From assembly GCA_011524395.1 (NCBI GenBank), contig WTKN01000201.1:1-64000 (forward strand): 64,000 nt of DNA, given 5' to 3'. The notes beneath the pieces were generated by a model. It searched no databases. It was not told the origin of the DNA and saw only the letters and a list, made by a program, of their open reading frames with translations. Positions 1 to 11,942 of the stretch are shown in pieces. Position 1 is the first letter of the stretch. Each line of letters starts with the position of its first letter. The position numbers and the translations under genes are program-made. This DNA comes from Moorena sp. SS36440bin_2 (GTDB taxonomy: Bacteria > Cyanobacteriota > Cyanobacteriia > Cyanobacteriales > Coleofasciculaceae).

Positions 1-470
1 ATGGGACGATGGAGAAATGGAGAGATGGGGCGATGGAGAAATTAGGTGTAAACAAACACAAATCACTAGCACAATTCAATAATACTGTCGTGCCAAATTG
101 CCGGTTTTGCAAAATCTTTACATAACTGATTTTATTTAGTGCATAAGTATTTGAATAAAACCATGAAGGTTGAGTGGTGGATTGTCTAGGAAGGTTATCC
201 CTTTAGTAGCGGACTTTTCAGGAACACTAATTATCTACCAACAAGGAAAATTTCATAAATTCTAATCATATTGACTGACTTAATACCTCAAAGCCTGTAG
301 TGCTTATGTTACGATACCTGTTTGCTTACAATCACAATATAAAGATTTCTGCTATTCTGCTTCAGAATTACGTAAAATTTTGATGAATTTATCACAATCT
401 TCGTCCCAATCACTAGGATTAGCTGAGATGATGTCAAATCGAAAGGATATAGACATCTACCAAATTAACT

Positions 471-3400
471 ATGTCAAATCAACTATTTAATATTTCAAAC
501 CTTAACGGCAGAATTGGGTTCTCTATTAATGGTGTTACATTAGGTGACCGCTCCGGTTTCTCAGTCAGCAGTGCTGGAGATATCAACGGTGATGGCAATG
601 CTGACTTGATTATCGGAGCTCCTGGGGCTGATCCCAATGGCCTTTTTTCAGGTACAAGCTACGTTGTTTTCGGTGGTCCAGATGTAGGTGCTAGTGGTAA
701 CATCAATCTCGCTGACATTGAATCATTTGAACCAGCAGACCCTGAATCACCTGACCCAGCAGAGCCTAGTAAGGGTTTCGTGATTGGCGGTCTTGATCCG
801 GCTGGATTCTTAGGCTTCTCCGTTAGCAGTGGTGGAGATATCAATGGTGATGGTACGAGTGACCTACTGGTAAGTGCTCCTCGTGCTGGTACCAACAAGA
901 ATGGCGTGAGCTATGTGATATTTGGCGGTTCCAATGTCGGCTCTACTGGTAGCGTAGATCTCTCATCTGGCTTCACTATCAATGGCATCGATGCTGGTGA
1001 ATTTTCTGGTCATTCCATCAGCAATTTAGGGGACGTTAACGGCGATGGGAAAGATGACCTCTTGATTGGTGCTCCTAATGCTTTGTTGCCTGATTTTCCT
1101 CCCGGTCTTAATGCTGGCGAGGCTTATGTGGTATTTGGAGGCACACAAGCTCCTGGCGGTAGCCTAGACCTCTCCACTCTGGACGGCAGTAATGGCTTCC
1201 TCCTCACCAGTAGTGTTGCAGGAAACTTAGCAGGTTTTTCAGTCAGTAGTGCTGGGGATATCAATGGTGATGGCATTAAGGACTTTGCTATCGGTGCTCC
1301 TGGTAGTAATTCTCTAACTGACAACAGTTCTGCTGGCAAGACTTATGTAGTCTTCGGTGCTTCAGGTCTGGGTGCCAGTGGAACCCTAGACCTCTCATCT
1401 CTGGAACAAAGCGATCCACTTCCGGAAGAAACTGATACATCCTCTGATATACCCTCCGATATACCCTCCGACCCCAAAACTGGCTTCGTCATTGATGGTA
1501 TTGATCAAAGTCCCACCCTTGATCGCGGTGACAGTGCAGGCTGGTCGGTGAGTGATGCTGGGGATGTCAACGGTGATGGCTTTAGTGATTTAATCATTGG
1601 GGCTCCCTTTGTTGACGCCGGTGACCAGAAGAATGTTGGCGAGGCTTACGTAGTGTTCGGCGGCACGGATGTTGCTGGTTCAGGGAACTTAGACCTTGCC
1701 AGCCTCGACGGTACCAACGGCTTTGCCATCACAGGGATTGAAGCCGACGGTCTCCTGGGCTCGTCAGTTAGTTATGCTGGGGATCTCGACCAAGATGGGT
1801 ATGCTGATATTGCGATTGGAGCTGAAGGTGCAGATAAAGTTTATGTGCTGTTCGGCAGTGAAGAATTGGGAGCTACTGGTAGTGTAGATCTTTCTACTCT
1901 AGACGGTCAAAATGGCTTAGTTATCGAAGGTAGCGACTCCCTAGGCTTCTCAGTCAGTGGAGCCAAAGACGTTAATAGTGATAGCATTGATGACCTAATT
2001 ATCGGCGCACCTGGTCTTATTGAGCTTACTGGAGACAATGGCAACACTCCAGGAAATAGCTATGTCCTATTCGGTAATGTTGCTCCAGTGATAGACCTCA
2101 ACGGTGTATCCCAAGATACTGATTCAAGTACTGGTGATTCAACCGGTGATTCAACTACTGGTGATTCAACCGGTGATTCAAGCGGTGATTCAAGTACTGG
2201 TGATTCAACCGGTGATTCAAGTACTGGTGATTCAACCGGTGATTCAAGCGGTGATTCAACTACTGGTGATTCAAGTACTGGTGATTCAAGCGGTGATTCA
2301 ACTACTGGTGATTCAACTACTGGTGATTCAAGCGGTGATTCAACTACTGGTGATTCAACCGGTGATTCAAGTACTGGTGAATCAACTGGTGAATCAACTA
2401 CGGGTGAATCAACTGGTGAATCAACTACGGGTGAATCAACTGGTGAATCAACTACGGGTGAATCAACTGGTGAATCAACTACTGACGAGCCAGTTCTTGC
2501 AGCTACTGAGGGAATTCCAGCTCCTGCCCCAGATCCACATACCGACGGCATCGATGCTACTATCACATTTACCGGTAATCAGCTGGCACTGTTCCCAGGT
2601 GGCAACTTGACTCTGAGTGATGCTAATAACACCACTCTGGTTGGCGCAACAGTAACAATTGCTAATCTGCTGAATCCCGGACAGGAACTGCTGAGTTTTG
2701 ATAACCTTGATCTGATACCTGGTATTGATACTCTGATACCTGGTACCAATATAAGCGCTAACTTCGCCAACAATGGTATCCTGACTTTAGATGGGGTAGA
2801 TACCATCCAAAATTACCAGCAAGTCCTCAACACTCTCCAGTATGAAAATATATCTGGTGTGGATAACGATCCAGACACAGTGTTTAATGCCCCTGGTCGC
2901 ATTATCGAGTTTGTGGTTGATGATGGTTTAGCTTTCAATAACGTAAGTGAGGTAGCTACTCTGATTACCATCCAAGATAATGACTCGACGGTAATTGGTA
3001 CTTTCCAGGATGATACCTTGCTTGGAGGTAATGGCAACGATAGCCTAGACGGTAAATCAGGCGATGACTTACTCGACGGTGGAGCTGGTAATGATACCCT
3101 GGTTGGGGGAGATAACTCAGACACCTTGCACGGTGGTGACGGTGATGACGTCCTTGAGGGTGGCACTAATGGAGACTTACTGGATGGTGGAGCTGGTAAT
3201 GATAACTTGTCTGGGGGAGAAAACTCAGACACCTTGCTAGGTGGTGAGGGTAATGACTCGCTGTTTGGTGGTAACAGTAATGATACCTTAGAAGGCGGAC
3301 TAGGGAATGATATCTTATCTGGTGAAGGCGGTATTGACACCTATGTCTTGAACCCTGGTGAGGGAACAGATACTGTGTTTGGTTTTGAAGATGGAATCGA

Positions 3401-3578
3401 TCGGTTCAAGTTAGGTGGAAGTCTGACCTTTACTGATCTGGCGATTGCTGGTAGCGGTGGCGTAACTATTACTGCCAATGGCGAAGTCTTAGCACAGGTG
3501 TTCGGGGTATCCGCAAGTCAGCTCACAGCGGCAGATTTCATTGTTGAGAATATTATTGTTGAGGATATAGTCGGTTAA
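471..3578 (+). CDS. FG-GAP (integrin-alpha-like) beta-propeller protein with TGDS/TGES low-complexity linker and C-terminal RTX (hemolysin-type Ca-binding) repeats; probable type I secretion substrate
   Basis: Seven copies of GD(I/V)NGDGxxDLxIGAP-type motif; GGxGNDxLxGGxGxD nonapeptides at C-terminus; no N-terminal signal peptide visible. Confidence 0.9.
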   Translation: MSNQLFNISNLNGRIGFSINGVTLGDRSGFSVSSAGDINGDGNADLIIGAPGADPNGLFSGTSYVVFGGPDVGASGNINLADIESFEPADPESPDPAEPSKGFVIGGLDPAGFLGFSVSSGGDINGDGTSDLLVSAPRAGTNKNGVSYVIFGGSNVGSTGSVDLSSGFTINGIDAGEFSGHSISNLGDVNGDGKDDLLIGAPNALLPDFPPGLNAGEAYVVFGGTQAPGGSLDLSTLDGSNGFLLTSSVAGNLAGFSVSSAGDINGDGIKDFAIGAPGSNSLTDNSSAGKTYVVFGASGLGASGTLDLSSLEQSDPLPEETDTSSDIPSDIPSDPKTGFVIDGIDQSPTLDRGDSAGWSVSDAGDVNGDGFSDLIIGAPFVDAGDQKNVGEAYVVFGGTDVAGSGNLDLASLDGTNGFAITGIEADGLLGSSVSYAGDLDQDGYADIAIGAEGADKVYVLFGSEELGATGSVDLSTLDGQNGLVIEGSDSLGFSVSGAKDVNSDSIDDLIIGAPGLIELTGDNGNTPGNSYVLFGNVAPVIDLNGVSQDTDSSTGDSTGDSTTGDSTGDSSGDSSTGDSTGDSSTGDSTGDSSGDSTTGDSSTGDSSGDSTTGDSTTGDSSGDSTTGDSTGDSSTGESTGESTTGESTGESTTGESTGESTTGESTGESTTDEPVLAATEGIPAPAPDPHTDGIDATITFTGNQLALFPGGNLTLSDANNTTLVGATVTIANLLNPGQELLSFDNLDLIPGIDTLIPGTNISANFANNGILTLDGVDTIQNYQQVLNTLQYENISGVDNDPDTVFNAPGRIIEFVVDDGLAFNNVSEVATLITIQDNDSTVIGTFQDDTLLGGNGNDSLDGKSGDDLLDGGAGNDTLVGGDNSDTLHGGDGDDVLEGGTNGDLLDGGAGNDNLSGGENSDTLLGGEGNDSLFGGNSNDTLEGGLGNDILSGEGGIDTYVLNPGEGTDTVFGFEDGIDRFKLGGSLTFTDLAIAGSGGVTITANGEVLAQVFGVSASQLTAADFIVENIIVEDIVG
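2121..2487 (+). repeat. In-frame minisatellite encoding (S)TGDS then TGES repeats
   Basis: GGTGATTCAA.. units followed by a block of a 27-bp unit GGTGAATCAACTACGGGTGAATCAACT. Confidence 0.95.
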
Positions 3579-3579
3579 T

Positions 3580-3984
3580 TCAAGAGCCGCACACCCACTT
3601 CCAGAGTGGGTGTGTTGGACCTTGCTGACAAATCCGCTGTACTTGTTGCTCCAGACGTTTCTGTTCTAAGGGTGGTAATCCAAATAAAATATTGCGACTT
3701 TGCCAAACTAAGACGGCTAAGGTTGTGCCAATACAGATAGCCATACCTATTGCAGGCAGATGGTTGTAGATAATACTATACCGGAGTGCTGCCCAGGTAA
3801 AATGCGATCGCATCAGGGAAATTTCATACTGCCAAGCCCACAGGCTTAATGGAGCAACAGTTATCCAGAGAATGCCTACGAAAATCCACCTACCATAAAC
3901 AGTTAACTGATGTAATCGTTTTACCTTTGCCTCAAAGATGGGGTCAAGGGTAATTTTTCGTCTTGGGCTATCTGGTTGCTCCAT
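3580..3984 (-). CDS. Small conserved membrane protein of unknown function
   Basis: 134 aa ORF with two hydrophobic stretches, codirectional behind secF. Confidence 0.6.
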   Translation of the reverse strand: MEQPDSPRRKITLDPIFEAKVKRLHQLTVYGRWIFVGILWITVAPLSLWAWQYEISLMRSHFTWAALRYSIIYNHLPAIGMAICIGTTLAVLVWQSRNILFGLPPLEQKRLEQQVQRICQQGPTHPLWKWVCGS

Positions 3985-4010
3985 AATTAGAAGATTATTG
4001 AAAATGAGAA

Positions 4011-5012
4011 CTAAACTTCATCAGAAAATTCTGCTTCAATCACTGAAGTCCCCTCCTTTTCTGGATTAACTGCAACCTCGACTACAGACTGAGCTTTACC
4101 AGTGCGCTCTCTCCACCAAGCTAAGAGGGTACTGGCAATAAAAATACTGGAGTAAGACCCTGCTGTAAAACCAATAATTAGTGCTAAGGCAAAGAATTTT
4201 AGGGTTTCTCCCCCGAACAGCAAGATTGCTAACAGGGGTAGCAAGGTAGTTAAGGTGGTATTGATGGAGCGGGTTAAGGTTTGATTAACAGCATCCTCTA
4301 CAATTTCATTGATATGTTTACCTGGCTTGAGTTTAATGACTTCTCGCACCCGGTCGTAAATCACCACAGTATCATTAACAGAAAAACCAATAATTGTCAA
4401 TAGGGCAACCACAAATAAGGTATCGACTTCTACCCCTAGCACTAAACCTAGGATAGAGAAAAGACCAATAGCGATTAAGACATCGTGGAACAGGGCAACG
4501 AAAGCGAATAGGCCATAGTCAAACTCGAATCGGAAGGTAAGGTAGACAAAAATGCCCACAAAGGCCATAAACAAAGCGATTAAGCCAGAAATAAACAGTT
4601 GCCTGCCTAAGGTGGGACCAACGGTGTCAATCTGAGTAGATTTTGGATCGAAAACACCAAGACGCTGGGTTAGGGCAGTTTGCAACTGGGTGCGTTTTTC
4701 AACATCTAATGTTTTAGTCCGAATTGTCAGGGCTTGTTTTTCCTCCCCTAATATTTGGATACTGCTATTGCCAAGACCTTGTGCTGTCATGACGTCTCGC
4801 ACCATAGCCAAATCGATGGATTGGTCGCAGTTTCCGGGTTGAGTACAGTCTTTCTCTAGCTGTAGGCGGGTACCACCAACGAAATCGAGACCTAACCGTA
4901 AAGGGGCTCCTAGTTGGATAAAAGAAATCACCATGGCAAGGATACCGACCGTAATCAGGGCGGTTGAGATGCTCCACCAAAGCGATCGCGTTTTAATTAC
5001 ATTAAGTTTCAT
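4011..5012 (-). CDS. secF: Protein translocase subunit SecF
   Basis: [53 protein letters not shown] motifs. Confidence 0.97.
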   Translation of the reverse strand: MKLNVIKTRSLWWSISTALITVGILAMVISFIQLGAPLRLGLDFVGGTRLQLEKDCTQPGNCDQSIDLAMVRDVMTAQGLGNSSIQILGEEKQALTIRTKTLDVEKRTQLQTALTQRLGVFDPKSTQIDTVGPTLGRQLFISGLIALFMAFVGIFVYLTFRFEFDYGLFAFVALFHDVLIAIGLFSILGLVLGVEVDTLFVVALLTIIGFSVNDTVVIYDRVREVIKLKPGKHINEIVEDAVNQTLTRSINTTLTTLLPLLAILLFGGETLKFFALALIIGFTAGSYSSIFIASTLLAWWRERTGKAQSVVEVAVNPEKEGTSVIEAEFSDEV

Positions 5013-5390
5013 ATTGACTTTTCTATTAGTAAATCCTTATATAGCAAAGGGAGTAGGGAGTAGCGATGCAGCGCGGTCTTGGGGGGAACCCCCATGAGCG
5101 ACTGCATCAAGACGGGAGTAGGTAACAAAATTATCAAAATTAATTTAGTTTTGCTATAAAGTAGGAATTATGAAATTGGTTTGTTGATAGAAGCGGAGCA
5201 TGGTCAACTAAACATTTTATCCACAACTTTATCCACAATTAGGATGAAAGATGAAATAGGTTTTTTAGTTGAACCGGACATGGTCAACTAAACACTTTAT
5301 CCAAACCCTTGAATTACACTTCCTACTTCCTAGTTTCTACTTCCTAGTTTCTACTTATTAGTTCCTACTTACTAGTTCCTACTTTCTCAA

Positions 5391-6806
5391 TTATTGACTT
5401 GGTAAATTCGGACAGAAGAGTTCTGGTTTCTGACGTACCCCTGGAAGTCCTAAAACTGCCACGAGCATCAGGGTGCGACTACAGGTAAGGGCGGTAAACA
5501 TACTGATTCCTACCCCAATGCCTAGGGTTACGGCAAAGCCTTTGACTAGACCTGAGCCTAGCCAAAACAGTACTGCACAGGCGATTAATGTGGTCACATT
5601 TGCATCCAAAATACTAGAAAAGGCTCGGTAAAACCCGGACTCAACTGAGCGATACAAGGTTTTACCAGCACGTAATTCTTCCCGTGTCCGCTCAAAAATC
5701 AGCACATTGGCATCAACTGCCATACCGATACTAAGGATAAAACCAGCAATTCCGGGTAGGGTTAAGGTAACATCTAGTAGGGCAAATGCTGCGATGGTCA
5801 GTAAAGCGTAGATACTCAGAGCAATATTAGCAATGATGCCAGGCAGTCGGTAATATAGCACCATAAAGATTAATACTAAAATCAGACCAACTACAGCAGC
5901 ATAGATACTACGTTGAATACTATCTCGTCCTAAGGTTGCCCCTACGGTGCGATTCTCCACGATTTCTACTGGCAAAGGTAAGGAACCTCCCCGCAGCTGG
6001 GCAGCAAATTCATAGGCACTTTCGGCATCAAAGTTACCCGTAATCACTGCTGCGCCACCACTGATGCCATTTTCAGCATATCGTGCTGCTACACTCGGAG
6101 CACTAATTAGTAAATTGTCGAGGAAAATACCAATGCTGCGTCCTGTACCGGCAATGTTTTTGGTCAGCTCGGCAAACTTTTGAGCTCCTTCACTATCAAA
6201 TCGAATAGCCACTTCCCAAGCACCACCAGCTTGAAGAGGTTGGGGACGAGCATCTTTGAGGTTTTTGCCAGTCAGACCAGTGCTTTCAAATAGTTCAAGG
6301 ATGGCTTGGTTACTACGATTGATAGCAGCTTGATTTTCTGCGATCGCATCTCCATCACCATTGTTGCGCAATACCTCTTGGTTTAATTCTAGTTCTTGTA
6401 GCACTTGCTGTTCAACCTGCAGCTGTGCGTCTGTACCAATCTTTTGCTTGAGAAAATCCAGCTGTGCTGTTCCTCCTAGTACCCGTTCCGCTTGTTGCGG
6501 GTCATTGACACCAGGTAGCTGTACCAAAAGCTGGTCTTTGCCAACGGTTTGCACTACCGACTCAGAAACCCCTAAGGCATTGACTCGACCTTCTATAACA
6601 GTTTTAACTGCCTCTAATTGCTCAGCCGTGATTTCTGTAATCTCTTCGGTAGTGTTAATCTGAATTGTGAGTTGAGCCCCTCCCTGCAAGTCCAGTCCTA
6701 ACCGGATTGGAATTTGCACCAGTACTATGATTGCTGTAATTACAAGTACTATGATTAAGGCTAATAGTGAACGCTGTTTTTGCATGACTACGACCCGCCG
6801 CAACAA
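5391..6806 (-). CDS. secD: Protein translocase subunit SecD
   Basis: [35 protein letters not shown] motifs. Confidence 0.97.
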   Translation of the reverse strand: MLRRVVVMQKQRSLLALIIVLVITAIIVLVQIPIRLGLDLQGGAQLTIQINTTEEITEITAEQLEAVKTVIEGRVNALGVSESVVQTVGKDQLLVQLPGVNDPQQAERVLGGTAQLDFLKQKIGTDAQLQVEQQVLQELELNQEVLRNNGDGDAIAENQAAINRSNQAILELFESTGLTGKNLKDARPQPLQAGGAWEVAIRFDSEGAQKFAELTKNIAGTGRSIGIFLDNLLISAPSVAARYAENGISGGAAVITGNFDAESAYEFAAQLRGGSLPLPVEIVENRTVGATLGRDSIQRSIYAAVVGLILVLIFMVLYYRLPGIIANIALSIYALLTIAAFALLDVTLTLPGIAGFILSIGMAVDANVLIFERTREELRAGKTLYRSVESGFYRAFSSILDANVTTLIACAVLFWLGSGLVKGFAVTLGIGVGISMFTALTCSRTLMLVAVLGLPGVRQKPELFCPNLPSQ

Positions 6807-7044
6807 ATGCTATGATAATCCGTTTTGGCGAGTCTAGTAACTCAGAAAGTATAAAGTCTAAAGTCTGAAGTCTAAAGTCTGAAGTTTGAAGTCTGAAGTC
6901 TGAAGGCTGGAGGTTTAACTATTCCATGGATCGGTTACTTAGTATAGTTAGTCACCAATCGGAATATTTTTAACCTCCAGCATCCACTGATCAGCAACGC
7001 CCCCTGCATGGCTAATGCCTAAGCTTTATTTGCCAAGCTTTAAA

Positions 7045-8028
7045 TTAAATCCGCAAAGCCACCATCTTTTTCACACCTTCGACAATCTGATGGGGTTGGA
7101 CAATGGTGAGATTTTCCAGAACCCCGTTGTAGGGAGTGGGAATATCTTGGGATGAAAGCCGAAGCACTGGCGCATCGAGTTCATCAAACCAGCGCTCGTT
7201 AATCGATGCTGTTAATTCTGCCCCAATACCACCGGTTTTCATGCACTCTTCTACAATAATGACTCGGTGGGTTTTGGCCAGTGAAGCACCAATGGTTTCA
7301 AAGTCTAGAGGCTTTAGGGAAATTAGGTCAATTACTTCAGGATCATACCCCTCTTTTTCCAGCTGCTTAGCCGCTTGCATGGCGTGGTGACGCATCCGGG
7401 AGTAGGTAAGAATGGTAACATCTTTACCAGGGCGTACAACTTCAGCTTTATCAAGGGGTACCAAGTACTCCTGTTCTGGCAAATTTTCTTTCAGATTGTA
7501 GAGCAGGACGTGTTCAAAGAACAATACTGGGTTATCATCTCGAATGGCAGATTTCAGCAACCCTTTTCCATTGTAGGGAGTAGAGCAAGCAACGATTTTG
7601 AGACCGGGAACTGCCTGAAAGTAGGCTTCTAGACGCTGGGAGTGTTCGGCACCTAACTGACGTCCGACACCACCAGGACCTCTAACCACCATCGGGATTT
7701 TAAAATTACCACCAGAGGTATAGCGCAGCATCCCGGCATTGTTGGAAATTTGGTTGAATGCCAGGAGTAAAAACCCCATATTCATGCCTTCGACAATTGG
7801 TCGTAAACCTGTCATTGCTGCACCAACAGCTAGACCAGTAAAGCTATTTTCCGCAATGGGGGTATCCAGAAGCCGCAAGTCACCGTATTTTTTACACAGA
7901 TCTTTGGTAACTTTGTAGGAACCACCGTAGTGACCAACATCTTCACCGATTACAAATACTGTCTCATCTCGTGCCATTTCTTCGTCTATGGCTTCACGCA
8001 GAGCATTAAAGAATAGTGTTTCTGCCAT
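7045..8028 (-). CDS. pdhB: Pyruvate dehydrogenase E1 component beta subunit
   Basis: [44 protein letters not shown]; transketolase-type domain. Confidence 0.96.
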   Translation of the reverse strand: MAETLFFNALREAIDEEMARDETVFVIGEDVGHYGGSYKVTKDLCKKYGDLRLLDTPIAENSFTGLAVGAAMTGLRPIVEGMNMGFLLLAFNQISNNAGMLRYTSGGNFKIPMVVRGPGGVGRQLGAEHSQRLEAYFQAVPGLKIVACSTPYNGKGLLKSAIRDDNPVLFFEHVLLYNLKENLPEQEYLVPLDKAEVVRPGKDVTILTYSRMRHHAMQAAKQLEKEGYDPEVIDLISLKPLDFETIGASLAKTHRVIIVEECMKTGGIGAELTASINERWFDELDAPVLRLSSQDIPTPYNGVLENLTIVQPHQIVEGVKKMVALRI

Positions 8029-8500
8029 TAATAATAATTCAATATAGGGGGCTACTGTGATCCTAGCATTGCCAGAGCCCTCGAATGATGATGTACAGGG
8101 AAGTTTCCCGCAGCTAAGTCGGGCAGATTGATAGGTGCGCTCTTACCATTAAGAATTAAATTCGCGCTTTGGCGCGCCCATGCTGTGGAAGCGCTAATCA
8201 ATAGTCTTGAATCTACTACTTAACCCGATCCTCGAGTTTGCTAATATATTCTCTATTATGATAGGATTATTGGTTTGAAATTCCGCTCTTCTTGGGGAAG
8301 AAGTCAAGGGATAGAATAGATTCAGAACTTCGGGGCATCCCTTACCATAACTGCAACCGTCAGAGGTCTAGGGTGACTACGCTTCGGAAAACCGAACCAC
8401 TGGCTATATACAATTTTAATCAAAATATCATCTATATATATAGTAGTTGTAATTCATTGAACGAGTTGACAGCATTCATCTTGAGGAGAATAAAGGACGC

Positions 8501-10516
8501 ATGGGCAAGGTAGTCGGCATTGACCTGGGTACAACAAACTCCGTGGTGGCTGTCATCGAAGGCGGTAAGCCGGTGGTAATTGCTAATGCGGAAGGTATGC
8601 GCACAACTCCCTCAATGGTTGGCTTTAGTAAGGATGGGGAAAGGGTTGTAGGACAATTAGCACGCCGCCAAGCTGTGCTTAATCCCCAAAATACCTTCTA
8701 TGGGGTGAAGCGGTATATTGGACGTAAGTATGCTGAATTGAATCCAGAGTCGAAGCGGGTTGCTTATACCATTCGCCGGGATGAAAGTGGTAATGTGAGA
8801 ATTAAGTGCCCCCGGTTGAAAAAAGACTTCGCCCCAGAGGAAATTTCTGCAATGATTCTGCGAAAGTTGGCGGATGAGGCCAGCCGCTACCTGGGAGAGG
8901 AGGTAACAGGGACAGTAATAACAGTCCCGGCTTACTTTAATGATTCTCAACGGCAAGCCACACGAGATGCTGGACGAATTGCTGGGTTAGAGGTTCTGCG
9001 GATTCTTAATGAACCAACAGCAGCGTCTTTGGCTTATGGCTTGGATCTTGAGGCCAGCCAAACTATCCTGGTATTTGATTTGGGTGGGGGTACCTTTGAT
9101 GTCTCGATCCTAGAGGTGGGGGATGGGGTGTGTGAAGTCCTATCCACCAGTGGTGATACTCAACTGGGGGGCAATGATTTTGATCGAAAAATTGTTGACT
9201 GGTTGGCAGAGCAATTTTTGAAATCAGAGGGAATTGATCTGCGACGCGATCGCCAAGCCTTACAACGGCTGACTGAAGCTGCAGAAAAAGCTAAGATAGA
9301 GCTGTCTGGGGTGGGTGTAACTGATATTAATTTGCCCTTTATTACAGCTACAGAAGATGGTCCAAAACATCTAGAAACTAGGCTGAAGCGCTCTCAGTTT
9401 GAAGAGCTATGTGTGGATCTAGTTAGTCGTTTGCGCAGACCCCTAAAACGAGCTTTCAAAGATGCTGGCTTAACTCCTATGGACATTGATGAAGTGATCT
9501 TGGTAGGAGGTGGAACCCGCACCCCGATGGTACAACAATTGGTGCGCAGCTTAATCGATCGGGAACCAAATCAGAACGTTAATCCTGATGAGGTAGTGGC
9601 AGTAGGAGCTGCAATTCAAGGAGGAATTCTTAACAGTGAAGTCAAAGATATCCTATTGCTGGATGTAACCCCGTTGTCCTTGGGTTTGGAAACTATTGGT
9701 GGGGTGATGAAAAAGTTAATCCCTCGCAACACGACTATCCCAGTCCGGCGGTCTGATATTTTTTCGACGTCCCAAAATAATCAGACTTTGGTGGAAATTC
9801 ATGTCCTGCAAGGGGAACGGGATATGGCAACAGATAATAAGTCCTTGGGTCGGTTTAAGTTGACTGGTATTCCCCCAGCACCACGGGGAGTGCCCCAAAT
9901 TCAGGTGGCTTTTGATATTGATGCCAATGGGATTTTGCAGGTATTGGCACTGGATAAAACTACTGGTCGAGAACAAAGCATTACCATTCAAGGGGCTTCT
10001 ACCCTGAGTGAAGTGGAAGTCAATCAAATGATTCGTGAGGCAGAAGAATATGCTGAGATTGACCGGGAACGACGGGAACGAGTAGAGAAGCGCAATCGGG
10101 CAGAAAGTTTGGCTAATGAAGCGGAACGGCAACTGAGGGAGGTAGCTCTAGATTTTGGTAGACAGTTTGCTAGTGGTTATCGGCGTCAGATTGAAGGCTT
10201 AATTCAAGAGATGCGTCAATCCGTTGCCCAAAATGATGACCGGGCTATTGATCGGACTCAAGGTGATCTACAAGATGCCCTCTATGAGCTCAAGCGAGAG
10301 GTACGACTGCAATATGAGGAAGAAGAGGATGATGACTTGTTTGGCTCAATTCGTCGTACCTTCACCGGAGATAGTGACAGAGACCGATATTCTGAACGGG
10401 ATTACCGTCGGGACTCCTATGACTCCTATGGGGCTAGTTCATCGAGATCCACTCGCGATCGCTATCGCAGAAACCCCCTTGAAAATGATTGGGATGAGGA
10501 TGATGATTGGTTCTAA
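8501..10516 (+). CDS. dnaK: Hsp70 chaperone DnaK paralog with acidic/RD-rich C-terminal tail
   Basis: [54 protein letters not shown]-term [11 protein letters not shown]...DWDEDDDWF. Confidence 0.97.
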   Translation: MGKVVGIDLGTTNSVVAVIEGGKPVVIANAEGMRTTPSMVGFSKDGERVVGQLARRQAVLNPQNTFYGVKRYIGRKYAELNPESKRVAYTIRRDESGNVRIKCPRLKKDFAPEEISAMILRKLADEASRYLGEEVTGTVITVPAYFNDSQRQATRDAGRIAGLEVLRILNEPTAASLAYGLDLEASQTILVFDLGGGTFDVSILEVGDGVCEVLSTSGDTQLGGNDFDRKIVDWLAEQFLKSEGIDLRRDRQALQRLTEAAEKAKIELSGVGVTDINLPFITATEDGPKHLETRLKRSQFEELCVDLVSRLRRPLKRAFKDAGLTPMDIDEVILVGGGTRTPMVQQLVRSLIDREPNQNVNPDEVVAVGAAIQGGILNSEVKDILLLDVTPLSLGLETIGGVMKKLIPRNTTIPVRRSDIFSTSQNNQTLVEIHVLQGERDMATDNKSLGRFKLTGIPPAPRGVPQIQVAFDIDANGILQVLALDKTTGREQSITIQGASTLSEVEVNQMIREAEEYAEIDRERRERVEKRNRAESLANEAERQLREVALDFGRQFASGYRRQIEGLIQEMRQSVAQNDDRAIDRTQGDLQDALYELKREVRLQYEEEEDDDLFGSIRRTFTGDSDRDRYSERDYRRDSYDSYGASSSRSTRDRYRRNPLENDWDEDDDWF

Positions 10517-10649
10517 ATTAGTCAGTAGTTAGTTGTTAGTAGTCAGTAGCCACAACTAATTAGGAATTAGTCTAATGGTAAAAGCCAACTCGGCTGTTCG
10601 CTTCAAAAAATACTGACAATTGACGATTAATCAAGAATAGATCAAAAAA

Positions 10650-10720
10650 GCGATGCAGCGCCTTAATATGGGGGTTTACACGGGGCTTATAGCGATGCAG
10701 CGCCTTAATATGGGGGTTTA
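10650..10720. repeat. 29-bp direct repeat, two copies (10650-10678, 10692-10720)
   Basis: gcgatgcagcgccttaatatgggggttta twice, exact. Confidence 0.95.
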
Positions 10721-10735
10721 CCCCACTCGCGCTTT

Positions 10736-10789
10736 GCATTCCCTCATGGTTTGGGTTCCGCACACAAAACCCAAACTATGAGGGAATGC
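10736..10789. repeat. 22-bp hairpin (one G:T mismatch, 10-nt loop) between dnaK and dnaJ
   Basis: GCATTCCCTCATGGTTTGGGTT / AACCCAAACTATGAGGGAATGC. Confidence 0.9.
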
Positions 10790-10833
10790 ATCAAGACACT
10801 GACAATGGACCAATGACTAATGACTAATGACTA

Positions 10834-11886
10834 ATGACTATGCAAAACTATCGAGATTACTATGAAATGTTGGGTGTACCGACAGAGGCATCCAGCGAGG
10901 AAATTAAAAAGGCTTATCGGCGGTTAGCTCGACAGTATCACCCTGACCTGAATCCTGGAGATAAGACAGCAGAAGACAAGTTCAAGGATATTGGTGAGGC
11001 ATATGAAGTTCTCTCTGATCCGAATAGGCGATCGCACTACGACCAATTCAGCCGATATTGGCAGAAGAAGAAATTTGGTAGAAAAGCCGCTAAAGCTGCT
11101 ACTTTGATTAAAAATGTAGGCTGGAACGGCAATGGTCGTAGTTCAGCCCAAGGAGAGGATTATGGCAATTACCGGGACTTTAACACCTTCGTTGATCAAC
11201 TACTCGGACGTCGCTCTACTAGAAAGGCAACATCAACCCCATCTCCAGGGAATAGGGTAAGTTCCGACAGTGCGTTTCGACCAGGGAAAACTAAAACAGC
11301 CTACACTGTTAGTTCTCGTCTGAGACCTCAACCCAAATCCCAACCTGAGCCTCAACCTTATCCCAAACCTCAACCTCAGGATATTGACGCTCGATTAACC
11401 CTACCTTTGGAAAAAGCCTATAGAGGGGGTCGAGAGCGAATTCGCCTAGAAGATGGACGGGCTTTAGAAATTGAGCTACCTGCTGGGATGGTAACCGGTG
11501 CCCTGGTGCGGCTCCAAGGTCAAGGTATTGATGGTGGATGTTTAAATTTAAAAATCACTGTGTCACCTCATCCCTTATTTAAATTAGAGGAATTTGATGT
11601 GATTTGTGTAGTACCAGTAACACCTGCTGAAGCAGTATTAGGTGACTTAATAGAAGTTCCCACCTTGGATGGTAGAGTGCAAATTAATGTTCCTAGTGGC
11701 GTCAGGTCAGGACAAAAATTGCGCTTGGCCAATAAGGGTTATCCCAATCAAGAGGGGGGACGAGGGGATCAGGTAGTAGAAATTCAGATTGTTGTTCCCA
11801 CCGAAGTCACTGAGGAGGTCAGAGAACTCTACGAAAAACTACGGCAAATTGATAATTTTAATCCTCGCCAGGATTTACTGGTCTAG
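10834..11886 (+). CDS. dnaJ: DnaJ/CbpA-type Hsp40 (J domain plus C-terminal domain, no Zn finger); likely start 10840 (MQNYRDYY)
   Basis: [39 protein letters not shown] motif. Confidence 0.93.
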   Translation: MTMQNYRDYYEMLGVPTEASSEEIKKAYRRLARQYHPDLNPGDKTAEDKFKDIGEAYEVLSDPNRRSHYDQFSRYWQKKKFGRKAAKAATLIKNVGWNGNGRSSAQGEDYGNYRDFNTFVDQLLGRRSTRKATSTPSPGNRVSSDSAFRPGKTKTAYTVSSRLRPQPKSQPEPQPYPKPQPQDIDARLTLPLEKAYRGGRERIRLEDGRALEIELPAGMVTGALVRLQGQGIDGGCLNLKITVSPHPLFKLEEFDVICVVPVTPAEAVLGDLIEVPTLDGRVQINVPSGVRSGQKLRLANKGYPNQEGGRGDQVVEIQIVVPTEVTEEVRELYEKLRQIDNFNPRQDLLV

Positions 11887-11942
11887 GAAAAAGGGTGACA
11901 TCCAAGCATCTCAACCATGACCGTTAATGGTTAAGTTAATGG

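Noticed and set aside
2060-2610. 168-aa ORFs on both strands over the TGDS repeat
   Set aside because: Open frames are a by-product of stop-free low-complexity DNA inside the well-supported FG-GAP/RTX CDS
5217-5237. TTATCCACA pair as chromosomal origin
   Set aside because: Only two perfect boxes, within a dispersed repeat, no dnaA/dnaN neighbourhood or DUE visible
8292-8513. 73-aa ORF upstream of dnaK
   Set aside because: Overlaps the dnaK start, no recognisable protein, composition like leader DNA
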